The position numbers and the translations under genes are program-made. From the NCBI RefSeq assembly GCF_950023065.1, contig NC_088680.1, forward strand, positions 66,377,350 through 66,441,349: DNA of 64,000 bases, given 5' to 3'. Under the pieces are notes generated by a model. That model was not told the origin of the DNA, ran no database searches, and saw nothing but the letters and a program-made list of their open reading frames with translations. Shown here piece by piece: positions 26,020 through 36,900 of this stretch. Each line of letters starts with the position of its first letter. Within the stretch, counting starts at the first letter, position 1. The DNA comes from Planococcus citri. Lineage: Eukaryota; Arthropoda; Insecta; Hemiptera; Pseudococcidae.

Positions 26020-26830
26020 AAATTGACAATTCGTAGGTTCGCAAGTTGCGACGCTACAAACTAGTATATGAAGCGTTCGCAGGTTCGCAAATTGGCGAGT
26101 GAAAATTTTTTCGAGTTCAAAGTACAATAATACGAACACAGCAACAGTCTAATTTCAAGTTCGCAAGTTACGAACCTGCGAACGAAGTTAAGTACTATTC
26201 GTAGGTTCGCAAGTTGCGAAACTACGAACTTGTGTATGAAGCGTTTGCAGGTTCGCAATTTGGCACCAAGTTATGAAGTAAAAATTTTTACTGACCAATT
26301 TGCGTACCTGCAAACGCTTCATATACAGGTTCGTAGTGTCGCAACTTGCGAACCTACGAATAGTACTTACCTTTGTTCGCAGGTTCGTAACTTGCGAACA
26401 TGAAATTATACCGTTGCTGTGTTCGCATTATCGTACTTTGGACTCGTAAAAATTTTCACTCGCCAATTTGCGAACCTGCGAACGCTTCATACACTAGTTA
26501 GTAGTGTCGCAACTTGCGAACTTGAAATTACACTGTTGCTGTGTTCGCATTATCGTACTTTGGACTCGTAAAAGTTTTTACTTGCCAATTTGCAAACCTG
26601 CGAACGCTTCATATACTGATTCGCAGGTTTTCAAATTGGCAAGTAAAAATTTTTACGAGTCCAAAGTACGATAATGAGAACACAGCAACAACGTAATTTC
26701 AAGTTCGCAAGTTACGAACCTGCGAACAAGGTATGCTAGTATTCGTAGGTTCGCAAGTTGCGACACTACGAACCTGTATGTGAAGCGTTCGCAGGTTCGC
26801 AGGTTCGCAAATTGGCAATTAACCAGAACT
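26020..26830. repeat. GTTCGCA-rich inverted array, about 170-bp units
   Basis: Units contain GTTCGCAGGTTCGCAAATTGG, an AAGTACGATAATGCGAACACAGCAAC-type middle and TTCGCAAGTTGCGACACTACG. Polarity is + near 26035-26270, minus near 26290-26610 and + again near 26617-26820. These units are far more GC-rich and better conserved than neighbouring arrays. Confidence 0.82.
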
Positions 26831-27080
26831 GCCCAAAAAGGTTTGAAACCATTTTCCAATCGATTCGGGATGTCAAAAATAGGGCAAATACCAAATTTCA
26901 GCTTTCTTGGTCAATTTGGGATAATTTTGATTTTTTCCCGTTTTAGTACAAGTCCAAATTTGATTTTCAAAAATCCACCAAAAATCGAAAAATTCACTCA
27001 ACACCTCAAATTCTGGGTATTATTGGTGTTCGAATATTTTCGAGAAAAACGACCAAAAACTAAACTTTTGAATTTTTTTT
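26831..27080. repeat. Fragment related to the foldback family
   Basis: CCAATCGATTCGGGATGTC, then an AATAGGG..CCAAATTTCAGCTTTCTTGG-like stretch and CACCAAAAATCGAAAAA match the subterminal part of the foldback arms at 19220-19370 in the same order. Ends are degraded. Confidence 0.7.
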
Positions 27081-28047
27081 GCTAGGTACAGAAATAATAT
27101 CTTTCAATTTTTTGATTCAACTATGCAAAATGTTATTGAGAATAAAAAATTTCCAATCCCCTCCCCCCCTCCCTCAACAGAAAAATTAAGGCGAGAAGTT
27201 GAGAATTTTTGGGAAAATTTCGGTGAGTTGGAAAAAGTTTAGAAAGGGAAAGTTGGGAAGAAATTGAGTAAGCAGTGAAAATCAAAAAGATCACCAAAAA
27301 ACATGGATCATATGGGAAAATTCATCTTCTCCCCCTCCCCCTACATCACATCACTTCGTCACGCCTCTGGGCTCTGATCAGCTTGCGTAATTTCAACATG
27401 CAACCGCTCAGTAGAACCCTAAAAGTGGTCTTGGAATAGGTGGACGTGAAATCTCAAAAAATTATTTTTTGGAACTGGGCCATTTTCCCCAAAACATGAT
27501 GGATAAGGGCTGGATTGAAAAAAAAAACACAATTTTATCGAAAAAGTTCTCTCTTTGAAATCCAAAATCTCCCCTCCAGAGGTACCTCCGAAGCTACACT
27601 TTTTTATGAGTGACTTTCAACTCAAACTGAAGGTTTCCACCAAATTTGGGCAGTAATTTACTTTTTGATCAAGCTCGCCGAAAGCCATTAGAATAAAGGA
27701 CATAGGAAAGACAACTGAATGTAGAGAGATGCGGCTCAACATCAACTCATTAAACTATTCAGTAACAAACTGGCTGTACAAAAGAAGAATGGAAATCATC
27801 AAAAAAGAGCTACTGATAGAAGAGGATGTAGAAAAGGAGTAGATATGCCTGAAAACTATTGTATAGAGATTAGAGAGCAGCAGAGGAGGCACCAGGAAAA
27901 AGATCAAGTAGACAAAACCAAAAAAAGCTTTCCGGAAAAAGGAAGCTACAAAGAACAGTTCTGCAAGACAAGAAAGATGATAAGAGAAACAACACATGAA
28001 CAATACGAAAGGTTTGTGGCCCACATGGAGAGGGATACATACTTATC

Positions 28048-28824
28048 GCACCTCGGGAGTAATAAGGTGACATCTCAAAAAAAATTGATTTTGATGTTTT
28101 TGCATTTTTAGGGCTTGTATGACCCCCCTCAACCAAAAATAACACTTTGAGTTGGGTACATTATCTAGATCATGTAAAAAACCCAAATGGCCTAACTCAA
28201 AATCCCAACAACATTGCAAGTTGTTTGGAGTTATAAGGTGACATCTCAAAAACTCCACCTTTTTTTGAGCAAATTTCATACATACAAAGTGTTAACAAAC
28301 AGTTTTGATTGTTTTGAATGTTTGTCAGTTAGAAATAGTCACAAGGAGTGCATTTTTTATTGGTTTGTACCAAATGGAAAAAATTTTTTAAATTGATCAC
28401 TTTTCAGAAAAATGAATTTGCACATATAATGAAATTTTAGTTTTTTGAGAAAAACTCAAAAACTAAGCACTCTAGAAAAAAACTAACGACATTATGTCGA
28501 TTGGAAATTTGATTCTCTACAACTTTGTTATCATGTAATTTTTTTTGGACGCTTCCTTTCGCCTCCACATCAACTTTAATCAAAGGTTATAACTCAAAAT
28601 GTTTTCCAAACATTGAAATATTTCCTCCTTAAGATTTTATTTTTAAAAGTGTTCTTATGCTAAATGAAGGTAGGATACCAGATCTTTAAAATGAGGTGCT
28701 ATTCATTCCTCACAATTGATTATAAGTTGATAAAAATAATGAATCAAGTTTTTAAAAAAAGAAAAGCACTCTCCTGTAAAATTTCACTTTTTTGAGATGT
28801 CACCTTATTACACTCCCGAGGTGC
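28048..28824. mobile_element. TIR element inserted in the LINE
   Basis: Inverted ends GCACCTCGGGAG, followed by TAATAAGGTGACATCTCAAA at the left and its complement, with two extra bases, at the right. A third copy of ATAAGGTGACATCTCAAAAA lies inside near 28226, so the left part (about 170 bp) may be a duplicated or nested end. No coding capacity was seen. LINE coding text stops at its left edge and resumes at its right edge. A target duplication could not be resolved. Confidence 0.75.
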
Positions 28825-29593
28825 AATATACAACAGAAACCAAAAGTGTACAAAATAATCAAAAGAATATCGGAAGATGAGGTACAGAGAGCCAACATTG
28901 CCCCATCAGACTGCAAAAAAAAATGGTCAAATATGATGCAAACCTATGGAGTGATCCTGACAATGAAGTCGAAGCGGCAAACCATGAGGAGAACAAGTAT
29001 GAGCCATTCTCTTGGGAAGCTCTAGAAATGGAAAAGCCCCAGGCAGTGATAAGTTACCAACAGACTTATTTAAGAATACCACAATAACCATTAAGAAGAG
29101 ACTGCTAGCTTTCTGCAATAAAATACTATCAGGTGCTACCATACCCGAAGACTTCCATACTGCAATTGTAATACTCATTATCAAAAAAGGAGACCGAAAT
29201 GACCCAGGAAACTACTGTGTTAGCCTACTAAATGCTGCTCATAAAATACTTGCAAAGATGCTAACGAGAAGAATCAAGAGCCACGCAGAGCCAATAATAT
29301 TGGAATGCCAAAATGGATTTTGAAAGGGAAGATCATGCATAGATGGGTTATACACAACAAAGCTGCTGATGGAGAAGAGATGAGAATATAACCTAGAAAC
29401 CCACATGTGCTTTGTTGATGTGGAGAAGGCATATGATCGAGTACAAAGGAAGATGTTTGAAATCCTGAGAAAAATCAAAGTGAACAAACAAATAGTACGC
29501 TTAATTGAAGAAATATACACGGATAATGCAATAAGAGTAAAATCTGGAAATATGTTGGAAGCAAAGAAGATAGGAAGAGGAATAAGATAGGGA

Positions 29594-29837
29594 CAGACTA
29601 GGACCCACCCACCGAGTTACCAAGAAAATCTTGGTGGGCCGCGATGTATTTGGGCCAACGAGGTAAAAACTGGGCCACTTAAAAAATTTCTGAATGAATT
29701 TTTATGCTCAGTGTCCTGCACTTTAAAAAATGGGAGAAAAAATTTGGTGGAATAATTGAGGAGCACAAAATCAGGGTCGCTCAAATGGGATATCTTGGTG
29801 GACCGCTAAATTTTCTGTGTTCTTGGGTCCAACCCTG
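29594..29837. mobile_element. hAT-type MITE with 8-bp target duplication
   Basis: The 244-bp element begins CAGACTAGGACCCACCC and ends GGGTCCAACCCTG; the ends are imperfect inverted repeats starting with CAG as in hAT elements. It is flanked on both sides by GATAGGGA (29586-29593 and 29838-29845). Removing one copy of the duplication plus the element restores continuous alignment across RT motif B (the frame passes from GRGIR, stop, to GCPMSC). It is too short to encode a transposase. Confidence 0.9.
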
Positions 29838-30385
29838 GATAGGGATGCCCAATGTCATGTAGTCTGTTCAACATCTACTTCAACGACATGATTAAAGAAT
29901 GGCTGAAAACCAAGCCAAAAGGGCTAGACAGCTAGACATCAATGACACCCATGTCAATACCATGCTGTTTGCTGATGATCAGGTCTGGTGGTCTTTGCTG
30001 ACAATAAAGAAGACTTGCAGAGAGTGATGCACAACCTTCAGAATGTAGCTGACAAATATGGAATGAGAATCTTGTCGGAAAAAACAAAAAGTTTCCCACA
30101 TGGGCTGAACAGCTCACTGGGTCAAAGTTCAATGATGATTATGACCCATAATTTTCTCCTTCAACACCTTGAGAATCTGCCCTCCCTAAGAATACTTATA
30201 GGAAGGTAAACATTTCCAAAACATACTCCAAACATTTCATTTTCGACTCATTATGAGATAACGGAATTTGCGCAAGAACAAGCAAGCGAAACATACACAT
30301 ACACAGATGGGAAATCAAATAACAACAAAATAGCATATCTATCTAACTACTAAACGTACATAATACATATTCTGAATACACTCAC

Positions 30386-31443
30386 CGGTCAATGGTGGCA
30401 CAGTCGTATGGTGTGAAGTAGCCGGAGGAGTCGATACCAATCCTAGACTCTTGTATCCTTCATCGGACACCTCGGATCCGCTATCGTTGCTCTCCTTTTT
30501 GGTAATCAAATCCAAATCATTGACACTGGCGCTAGATCTACTCGATCTCGAAGCAGTACCGCCAGATGCGCAGAAATTATCCGATACTTTGGATACCGGA
30601 GTCGTATCGACCCCGCTTCTGCCAGAATGTTGATTTTTATGCTGTTGGCCAGTTTTAGAGTTCTGATGGTCAGCAGCGGCTGCTGAGGTAACGATCGAAT
30701 TGGCGTTCAGTAAATCATACTGATTCGTGCCGACAAAATTTTCGGCAACTTTGCACGCAGGTGTGGTATCGATACCACTGCGTTGCAAACATGGCGATGG
30801 ACTACGGCGAGTTGAGGTTTGTTCGTTGGACGGAGCGTTCGTATTCAGCAATCGGTACTGATTCGTGCCGACGAAATTATCGGATACCCGGTTCGTAGGC
30901 GAGTAGTCTACTCCGCTGGCACATTCAGTCTGCTGTCCACGACGAGATGGCGTTTCTTCGTCGTCAACTCCGGATGATAATCGACGCGATGAACGACTAC
31001 TGTTCCTTGATCGTTTGCCTACCGAAGGCGATCGACTTCTGGATACGACGCAGCCATCTTCGTCGACGTGCAGAGTTAGATCTTTATTCGAGGCGATGTA
31101 ACTACACGAGCGTTCTTTTTCCTTGGTCGTGGACGATTGCTTGGCTGCAGGTTTAGGTGTCCGAGATCTGGATCGTTTCGGTGTCGGAGTCGGCGAACGA
31201 GAACGGCCAAGTTTGTGAGGTTTCTCCGGAGCTAGATTCGACATCTTCTTGCGAGGTGTCGGACTTCGGCTGCGTCTTTCCGATGGCACATTCGGCGCTA
31301 GAGTGTTCATCGGTGAACGACATCTTTGATTTTGTCTGGCGTGCATTGCCGTCAATGTGGCCGCACTGGGAAGGTAAGAAATGCCACCACCTCCGCCGCT
31401 GCTGTTACTCGATGTCGAAGATCGTCGGGTTCTGGGCGGTGAT
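30386..31443 (-). CDS. pigs: GAS2-like exon D: Ser/Arg/Pro-rich tail with triple repeat
   Basis: This long exon of 1058 nt (about 352 codons) runs from acceptor TTCGCAG to donor GTGAGTG. It opens RSPPRTRRSSTSSNSSGGGG and is rich in RSRSPTP-type strings, typical of disordered, phosphorylated, basic microtubule-binding tails in GAS2-like proteins. Three copies of a motif, SG[VI]D-x-[TS]P-x-x-[KR]V[SA][DE]NF, start near 30914, 30776 and 30614; the first two continue into VGTNQY-x-LLN. An acidic stretch, ESNDSGSEVSDEGYKSLG, follows near 30490-30430. GC content is clearly above the flanking intron, as expected for coding DNA. The open frame that continues past 30386 to 30339 is read-through past a good donor, so I end the exon at the donor, whose phase matches exon E. 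Read-through as an alternative short C-terminus is possible. Confidence 0.88.
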
Positions 31444-31541
31444 CTGCGAAATACACACCAACGATAAGAATTATCCGCCAGTCTCGTCTGCGGGAAGTTT
31501 TGTCTCACTCGATGGTCTACGTACTAAGATGATACACTTAC

Positions 31542-31632
31542 CTGTCGTAATGGACTTGAGCATGCGATATTTCTAACGCCGGTCCGCCGCTTTTAACTCC
31601 GGTTATTCTCGACGATACGGCTGCTCTATGAG
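31542..31632 (-). CDS. pigs: GAS2-like exon C: linker after the GAS2 domain
   Basis: A 91-nt exon with acceptor GCGTAG and donor GTAAGTG. It takes one base from exon B to form an alanine codon and reads HRAAVSSRITGVKSGGPALE, then ISHAQVHYD, and carries AG into exon D. The phase fits both neighbours, and only 262 and 98 bp separate it from them. The linker is basic with no recognisable domain. The choice of acceptor rests on phase and on the AG at 31633-31634; a slightly different acceptor would break the frame with exon B. Confidence 0.8.
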
Positions 31633-31894
31633 CTACGCAAGCAATATTTCAAAAAGCATTCATTAGCAATACTATAAGGAATATACGACTATATCTCTAC
31701 GAATCTAATCAATGAAATTACAAACATAAAACTATAGCCTAAATCTCTATATACTACAAATGACCACACGACATGCTGCTCAACATTTCGGACCTGTAGC
31801 TTGTGAGGCGATGCGACAGCGCAGCAGCAGCAGCCGCAGGCTAAGGCTATAATAGCGATTCAAGAGTGTTGACCGTTTACGGTTTAACACTTAC

Positions 31895-31988
31895 CGGTTC
31901 GACATCTGCACGGATCGTGTTTATCTAAATAATGCGACAACGTGTCCCAACCGCCACCTACTCGAACCATCACGTGGCTTCGGAGTAT
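31895..31988 (-). CDS. pigs: GAS2-like exon B: C-terminal half of the GAS2 domain
   Basis: A 94-nt exon lies between acceptor TTTGCAG and donor GTAAGTG. It encodes ILRSHVMVRVGGGWDTL, then SHYLDKHDPCRCRT, with one base carried into the next exon. The GGGW turn and the DPCR end are the most conserved signature of the GAS2 domain. Together with exon A this gives a complete domain of about 67 residues without gaps. The exon is too short to stand out as an open frame and was found by translating the region upstream of exon C. It is the strongest single piece of evidence for the identity of the gene. Confidence 0.92.
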
Positions 31989-32330
31989 CTGCAAATAAAA
32001 AATACAACATTATCGATACGATACCACACACTCACACACTGCGTCGTTCCCTTACAGTATTACATATATCGATAGGTGGTGTGCATATGTGACCATTACC
32101 CTTACTTACCCACAAGGCATTAGGCAAAAGCGTTCTATCGGCGAGTATGTATCTATCCTTTTTTTTTTCACCATCTTTACAACATATCTGTATCTAACGC
32201 AAGAGTAGGCTAGGCACATCCGGTCTGTTTACCGAGCAGAACCGAACGTGTAACTCATTTGAAAACTCGTAAAGGATATTCAACTTTTCTCACATCCCTC
32301 TGAGCTGTCTCCAAATTGATCCTATTACCT
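31989..32330. other. Start of the repeat-bearing intron before exon B
   Basis: Intron sequence directly upstream of exon B on the minus strand, mixed composition, no repeats or genes recognised apart from a T run near 32159. Confidence 0.4.
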
Positions 32331-35080
32331 AAATTTGGGCTAATTTGGATCGTACCTCATCGGATTTGAACAAGGCCACGATTTTTGGATAGAGCATGGT
32401 CTGAAACCTTCATAAACCTAATTCCAGCTGGCTAAATTCATTTTTCGATTTTTAGAAAATTTTTACAAGTTCAAATTTGATGCATTTCTAATAAAAAAAA
32501 AAATTCATAAAATTGATGAAATTGACATAAAAAGCTAAAATTTGGTCTAAACCATATTTTCGATCCTCCGAGTCGATTGATGATTATTTAAAACCGTTCT
32601 GGAGTCTCCAGTTGATTTTCAGATTCTCTAATAATTTTCGAAAAAACGATGATAAGTAGAGTAAAAATGAGATTCAGCACCAAGATAATTGTACTATTGC
32701 CACCTTTGTGATTTTTTTGATCGATTTAGGTACCTGGTACATCATATTTTCAAAATATCTTCGTGCCAGTCTAATTCCAAAATTTTCTCCAGCAATTTAT
32801 TTTTGAAAAAAAAATTGAAAAATTAATCGTTTACAAACGCGTAAATAAAAAAAGCTTGAACTTGGTTTATACCCTATAGTCCGGCATATGACAATAGGAC
32901 TAATTGCACCCCTCCCCCGCCGATCCTCCGGGACAATTTTTTTCTTAAAGGGGACATCCTAAGGAACATTTTAAAGCAGACTTTCCCAAAAAAAAATTGG
33001 CCTTACTTACAAAATGGCGGCCATTTTGATTGACAGGTCAGCCGAAATCACAGATTTTGCGTTTCAACGTAGCACTTGCACGACATTTTTCAAACTTTAC
33101 AAAGGTAGGTCGAAAGATCATGCAAAAATTTATCATTTGTCAAAATTTCAAGGGGTAAGGTGCGTTTTTCGATTTTTGGTGAATTTTTGAAAATTCAATT
33201 TAGGCCAAAAATAAGGGGAAAAATCAAAATTTTACCAAATTGACCAAGAAAGCTGAAATTTGGGATATACCCTATTTTCGACATGCCAAATCGATTGGAA
33301 ACTGTTTCAACCCGTTTTCAGCAGTTCTGAAGCCTCCAGCAGATTTTTGAAACTCGAAATACCCACAAAATTCCATGAAATTGTAGTTGTAAAGGTGAAA
33401 TTTACTCTGAAAACTAAATTCAATACGTCCACGAAGTACTGCAGATGAATTTCAAGTCGTTTTGGAGCCTCCAGCGACTTTTTTGAAAATTACTGGAGCC
33501 TCCAGTAGTTTTTTGAAACTGAAATTCCCGCAACATTAATTTATCAAATGGACTTGGCAAGCTGAAATGTACTTCGCAGACCACATGGTGGTTTCAAATG
33601 GTTTTGAAGCTTCCAGCTACTTGTAGGAAATTTCAATTTTCCAAAAAAATGCAATACAACCTTTCGAAATGTCGCTGGAGGCTCCAAAACGACTTGAAAT
33701 CCAGCAGTAGTCAACTTCGTAGCGTATTGAAATTAGTTTGCAGAATGAATTTCGACTCTCCATCTCAGTTTGATGAAATGTTGGAGAAAATTTCAAGTTT
33801 CAAAAAACTACTGGAGGCTCAAGTAATTTTCAAAAAAGTCGCTGGAGGCTCCAAAACGACTTGAAATTCACCTGCAGTACTTCGTGGACGTATTGAATTT
33901 AGTTTTCAGAGTAAATTTCACCTTTACAACTACAATTTCATGGAATTTTGTGGGAATTTCGAGTTTCAAAAATCTGCTGGAAGCTTCAGAACTGCTCAAA
34001 ACGAGTTGAAACAGTTTCCAATCGATTTGGCATGTCAAAAATAGGGTATATCCCAAATTTCAGATTTCTTGGTCAATTTGGTAAAATTTCGATTTTTTAC
34101 CTCATTTTTGGCCTAAATTGGATTGTCAAAAATTCACCAAAAATCGAAAAACGCACTTTACCCCATGAAATTTTGACAAATGATAAATTTTTGCATGATC
34201 TTTCGACCTACCTTTGTAAAGTTTGAAAAATGTCGTCCAAGTCCTATGTTGAAACGCAAAATCTGCGATTTCGGCTGACCTGTCAATCAAAATGGTCGCC
34301 ATTTTGTAAGTAAGGCCAACTTTTTTTTGGGAAAGTTTGCTTTAAAATGTTCCTTAGGATGTCCCCTTTAAGAAAAAATTTGTCCCGGAGGATCGGTGGG
34401 GGGGGGATGGTGCAATTACTCCTATTGTAATATGCCGGACTATAATGATTTTGCACCATTCTGGAATCTCCAGCGGATTTTTGGATTCTCTAGTTTTCGA
34501 AAAAACGCTGTAAAGAGGGCTGAAAATGAAATTCAGCATCAATAAGCTCGAAATAACCATCTTTATGGCGTTTTCGATCAATTTAGGCACATATTTTCAG
34601 GATATTTTGATGCACGTTCAAATTCAACATTTTCTCCAGCAATTATTTTTGAAAAAAATTAATTCCAAAAATTTCGAATTTGAACCAACACTAAATGATT
34701 TTGAAAATATGTGCTTGAATCGGTCGAAACAGTCGCAAAGATGGAAATCCAAGTTTATTCTGCATTATTTCGGAAATTGAAGAATCTAGAAATCTGCTGG
34801 AAGTTCCAGAACAGTGCAAAACCATCACCAATCGACTGGAGAGGAAGAAAATAGGGTAAAAATCATGTCAGTTTGATCGAGTTTTGTTTTTTTTTTTTTC
34901 ATGAAGAAAGACTCAAATACTTACATATTACAAAAATTCGCCAAAAATCAAAAAATAAATTTTAGCACCTAAAACTTTTGATTCCGAATTTTTTTTTTTT
35001 AAATCAAAAACTGATTATTCAAATCTAAATTTCACCATTTCGAGCTAGATATTCCGATTCGATATTGCGATTTTCGATTT
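32331..35080. repeat. Older foldback-like sequence split by copy 2
   Basis: The flanks of the foldback copy at 32879-34440 are diverged members of a related family. 32595-32815 and 34450-34660 are similar in direct orientation (TTCTGGAGTCTCCAG, TTTTCGAAAAAACG, TTTTCTCCAGCAATT). 34790-35000 resembles 32440-32600 in inverted orientation. This indicates an older, rearranged element into which copy 2 jumped. Confidence 0.6.
32879..34440. mobile_element. Foldback element, copy 2 (about 1.56 kb, TA flanks)
   Basis: Same ends as the copy at 17769-19653 (GTCCGGCATATGACAATAGG against a right end with one mismatch), flanked by TA; the flanks read TATA on both sides. Arms of about 0.75 kb are near-complementary over their length, including the TTTAAAGGGGACATCC-type block and repeated TGGAGCCTCCAG words. 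It is about 320 bp shorter than copy 1, mainly in the middle of the arms. It lies in the intron between exons A and B of the GAS2-like gene. Confidence 0.88.
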
Positions 35081-35379
35081 CTTCAGAATTCTAATTTGCA
35101 GGCGGATAGTCTCAGTTTTTTTTAAACAGAATATTTACAAAAGAAAAAAAATCAAAAATTATCTGTTCGAAAGAAAATCCAAATTTCAGGGCTCGTACTT
35201 CTTCCAAAAAAAAAGTATCTAACTTCAGTAATGAAAAAAATCTTGAAAAAGTAGCCAAAAAGTAGCCAAAAAGGTGACAAAGTGCAAGAAAAATATTTTA
35301 CTAACTGAAGAAAAATTAAATCACAAAACATTACAAATTGCAATGTTTTGGTTTTCAATTTTCAAAAGTTGAATTATTT

Positions 35380-36900
35380 TGAAACTTTTGGATTAAAAAA
35401 CGAGACTTTTTGACAATTTTTGGCAAAGATGAGAAAATTTCAACAATTTCTGGCAGATAAAAAGCAAGACTTTGACAATTTCAGCAAAAGAAGTGCTTTT
35501 TTTTTAGCAATTTCTGGCAAAAAACGAAACTTTTGGACAATTTTCAGGAAAAATGAGACATTTTAGAAATTAAAAAAAAAAACACGTTTTTAACAATTTG
35601 TTTAAAAAGTGGTAAATTTTTACAATTTTTGTCAAAGAGTAAGTATTTGACAATTTCAACAAAAAACTGGCTTTTTAGCAATTCATTAGTTCATTGCTAC
35701 TTAGTAGAAAAATATACTTTTTGGCAACTTTTAGCAAAAAATCGAGCATTTTTTGAAAAAGAAAAACCTGACAATTTTAGCAAAAAGCTGGATTTTTGGA
35801 AATTGACTGGAAAAAAAAATGTTTTTTGGCAACTTGACAATTTTAGCAAAAATTTGTCTTTTTGGAAATTTACTGGCAAAAAAACGAGCATTTTTTGAAA
35901 AAGCAAAACTTGGCAATTTATTGGTCAAAAAAATGATTCTTCGCAAATTCAGGCAAAAAAAACGAGCATATTTTTTCGAAAAAGCAAAACTTGAAAATTT
36001 CAAGCAAAAAGCTGGCTTCTTGGCAATTTATTGGTAAGAAAATTCTTTTTGCCAACTTCTGGCAAAAGAGCGAGCATTTTGTGAAAAAGAAAAACTAGAC
36101 AATTTTAGCAAAAAGCTGGATTTTTTGGAAATTGACTGGCAAAAAAACAAGCATTTTGTGAAAAAGAAAAACTTGACAATTTTAGCAAAAATTTGTCTTT
36201 TTAGAAATTTACTGACAAAAAAACAAGCATTTTTTGAAAAAGCAAAACTTGACAATTTTAGCAAAAAGCTGAATTCTTGGCAATTTATTGGTCAAAAAAA
36301 TGATTCTTCGCAAATTCAGGCAAAAAAAACAAGCATTTTTCAAATTAGCAAAACTTGAAAATTTCAAGCAAAAAGCTGGCTTCTTGGCAATTTATTGGCA
36401 AAAAAATTCTTTTTGGCAACTTCTGGCAAAAGAGCGAGCATTTTGTGAAAAAGAAAAACTTGACAATTTTATCAAAAAACAACCATTTTTGGAAATTGTT
36501 GGCAACGAAATTACATTGTTTGTAATTTTTTCAAAACTGAGACTTTTTTTGCATTTTTTAGGCAGGAGAACATTTCGAAATATTTGGCAAAAAGCAAGAC
36601 AAAAAAATTCAGCAATAAACAGTACTTGATTGGCCAAAAAAAACTTTTCAAGAATCTTTTGGTGTAAAAAAAAAAAACAACTTAAAAACATTTTTTGAAG
36701 AAGCGAGACTTTTGGGCAATTTTTTTTTAATGAACACTTTTTGGAATGTTTTTGCACAAAAGCGACAGTTTTCCACAAAAAACGAGACTATAATTTGACA
36801 ATTTTCACATAAGGTGGCGATGTTCTGCCATTTTTGACAGAAAACGAGACTTTTTTGAAACAATTTATAAAAAAATGTGTACTTTTGAAAATTTTTCACT
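35380..36900 (+). repeat. TTTTGGCAAAA-type array with about 360-bp higher-order repeat
   Basis: Short words (GACAATTTTAGCAAAAAGC, AACGAGCATTTTTTGAAAAA) iterate irregularly. A block beginning CAAGCAAAAAGCTGGCTTCT at 36002 recurs at 36365 nearly unchanged for about 100 bp, and TGATTCTTCGCAAATTCAGG at 35932 recurs at 36299, giving a higher-order period of about 363 bp. Same polarity as 7790-10640. Confidence 0.82.

Larger units (their letters stand above)
27690..30200 (+). mobile_element. Second non-LTR retrotransposon remnant, clade unassigned
   Basis: LINE-like coding remnants run across this interval, broken by two inserted TIR elements (28048-28824 and 29594-29837). Before the first insert is a Lys/Glu/Arg-rich linker. 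After it come NGKAPGSDKLPTDLFK, IPEDFHTAIVILIIKKGDR, AHKILAKMLTRRIK and CQNGF (RT blocks 1-3), then CFVDVEKAYDRV (motif A, Asp present). After the second insert a GCPMSCSLFNIYFND motif B and an FADD-type box near 29960-29985 are visible. Several stops and frame changes (29322, 29382, 29588, near 29930 and 29985) make it a pseudogene. The RT differs clearly from the Jockey-like copy at 12110. The exact 5' and 3' ends are not clear and no poly(A) tail is evident. Confidence 0.78.

Noticed and set aside
30339..30385. Continuation of exon D to a stop at 30339
   Set aside because: A strong donor (GTGAGTG) at 30385 has the phase that matches exon E. The extension is most simply intron read-through, though a short isoform is possible.
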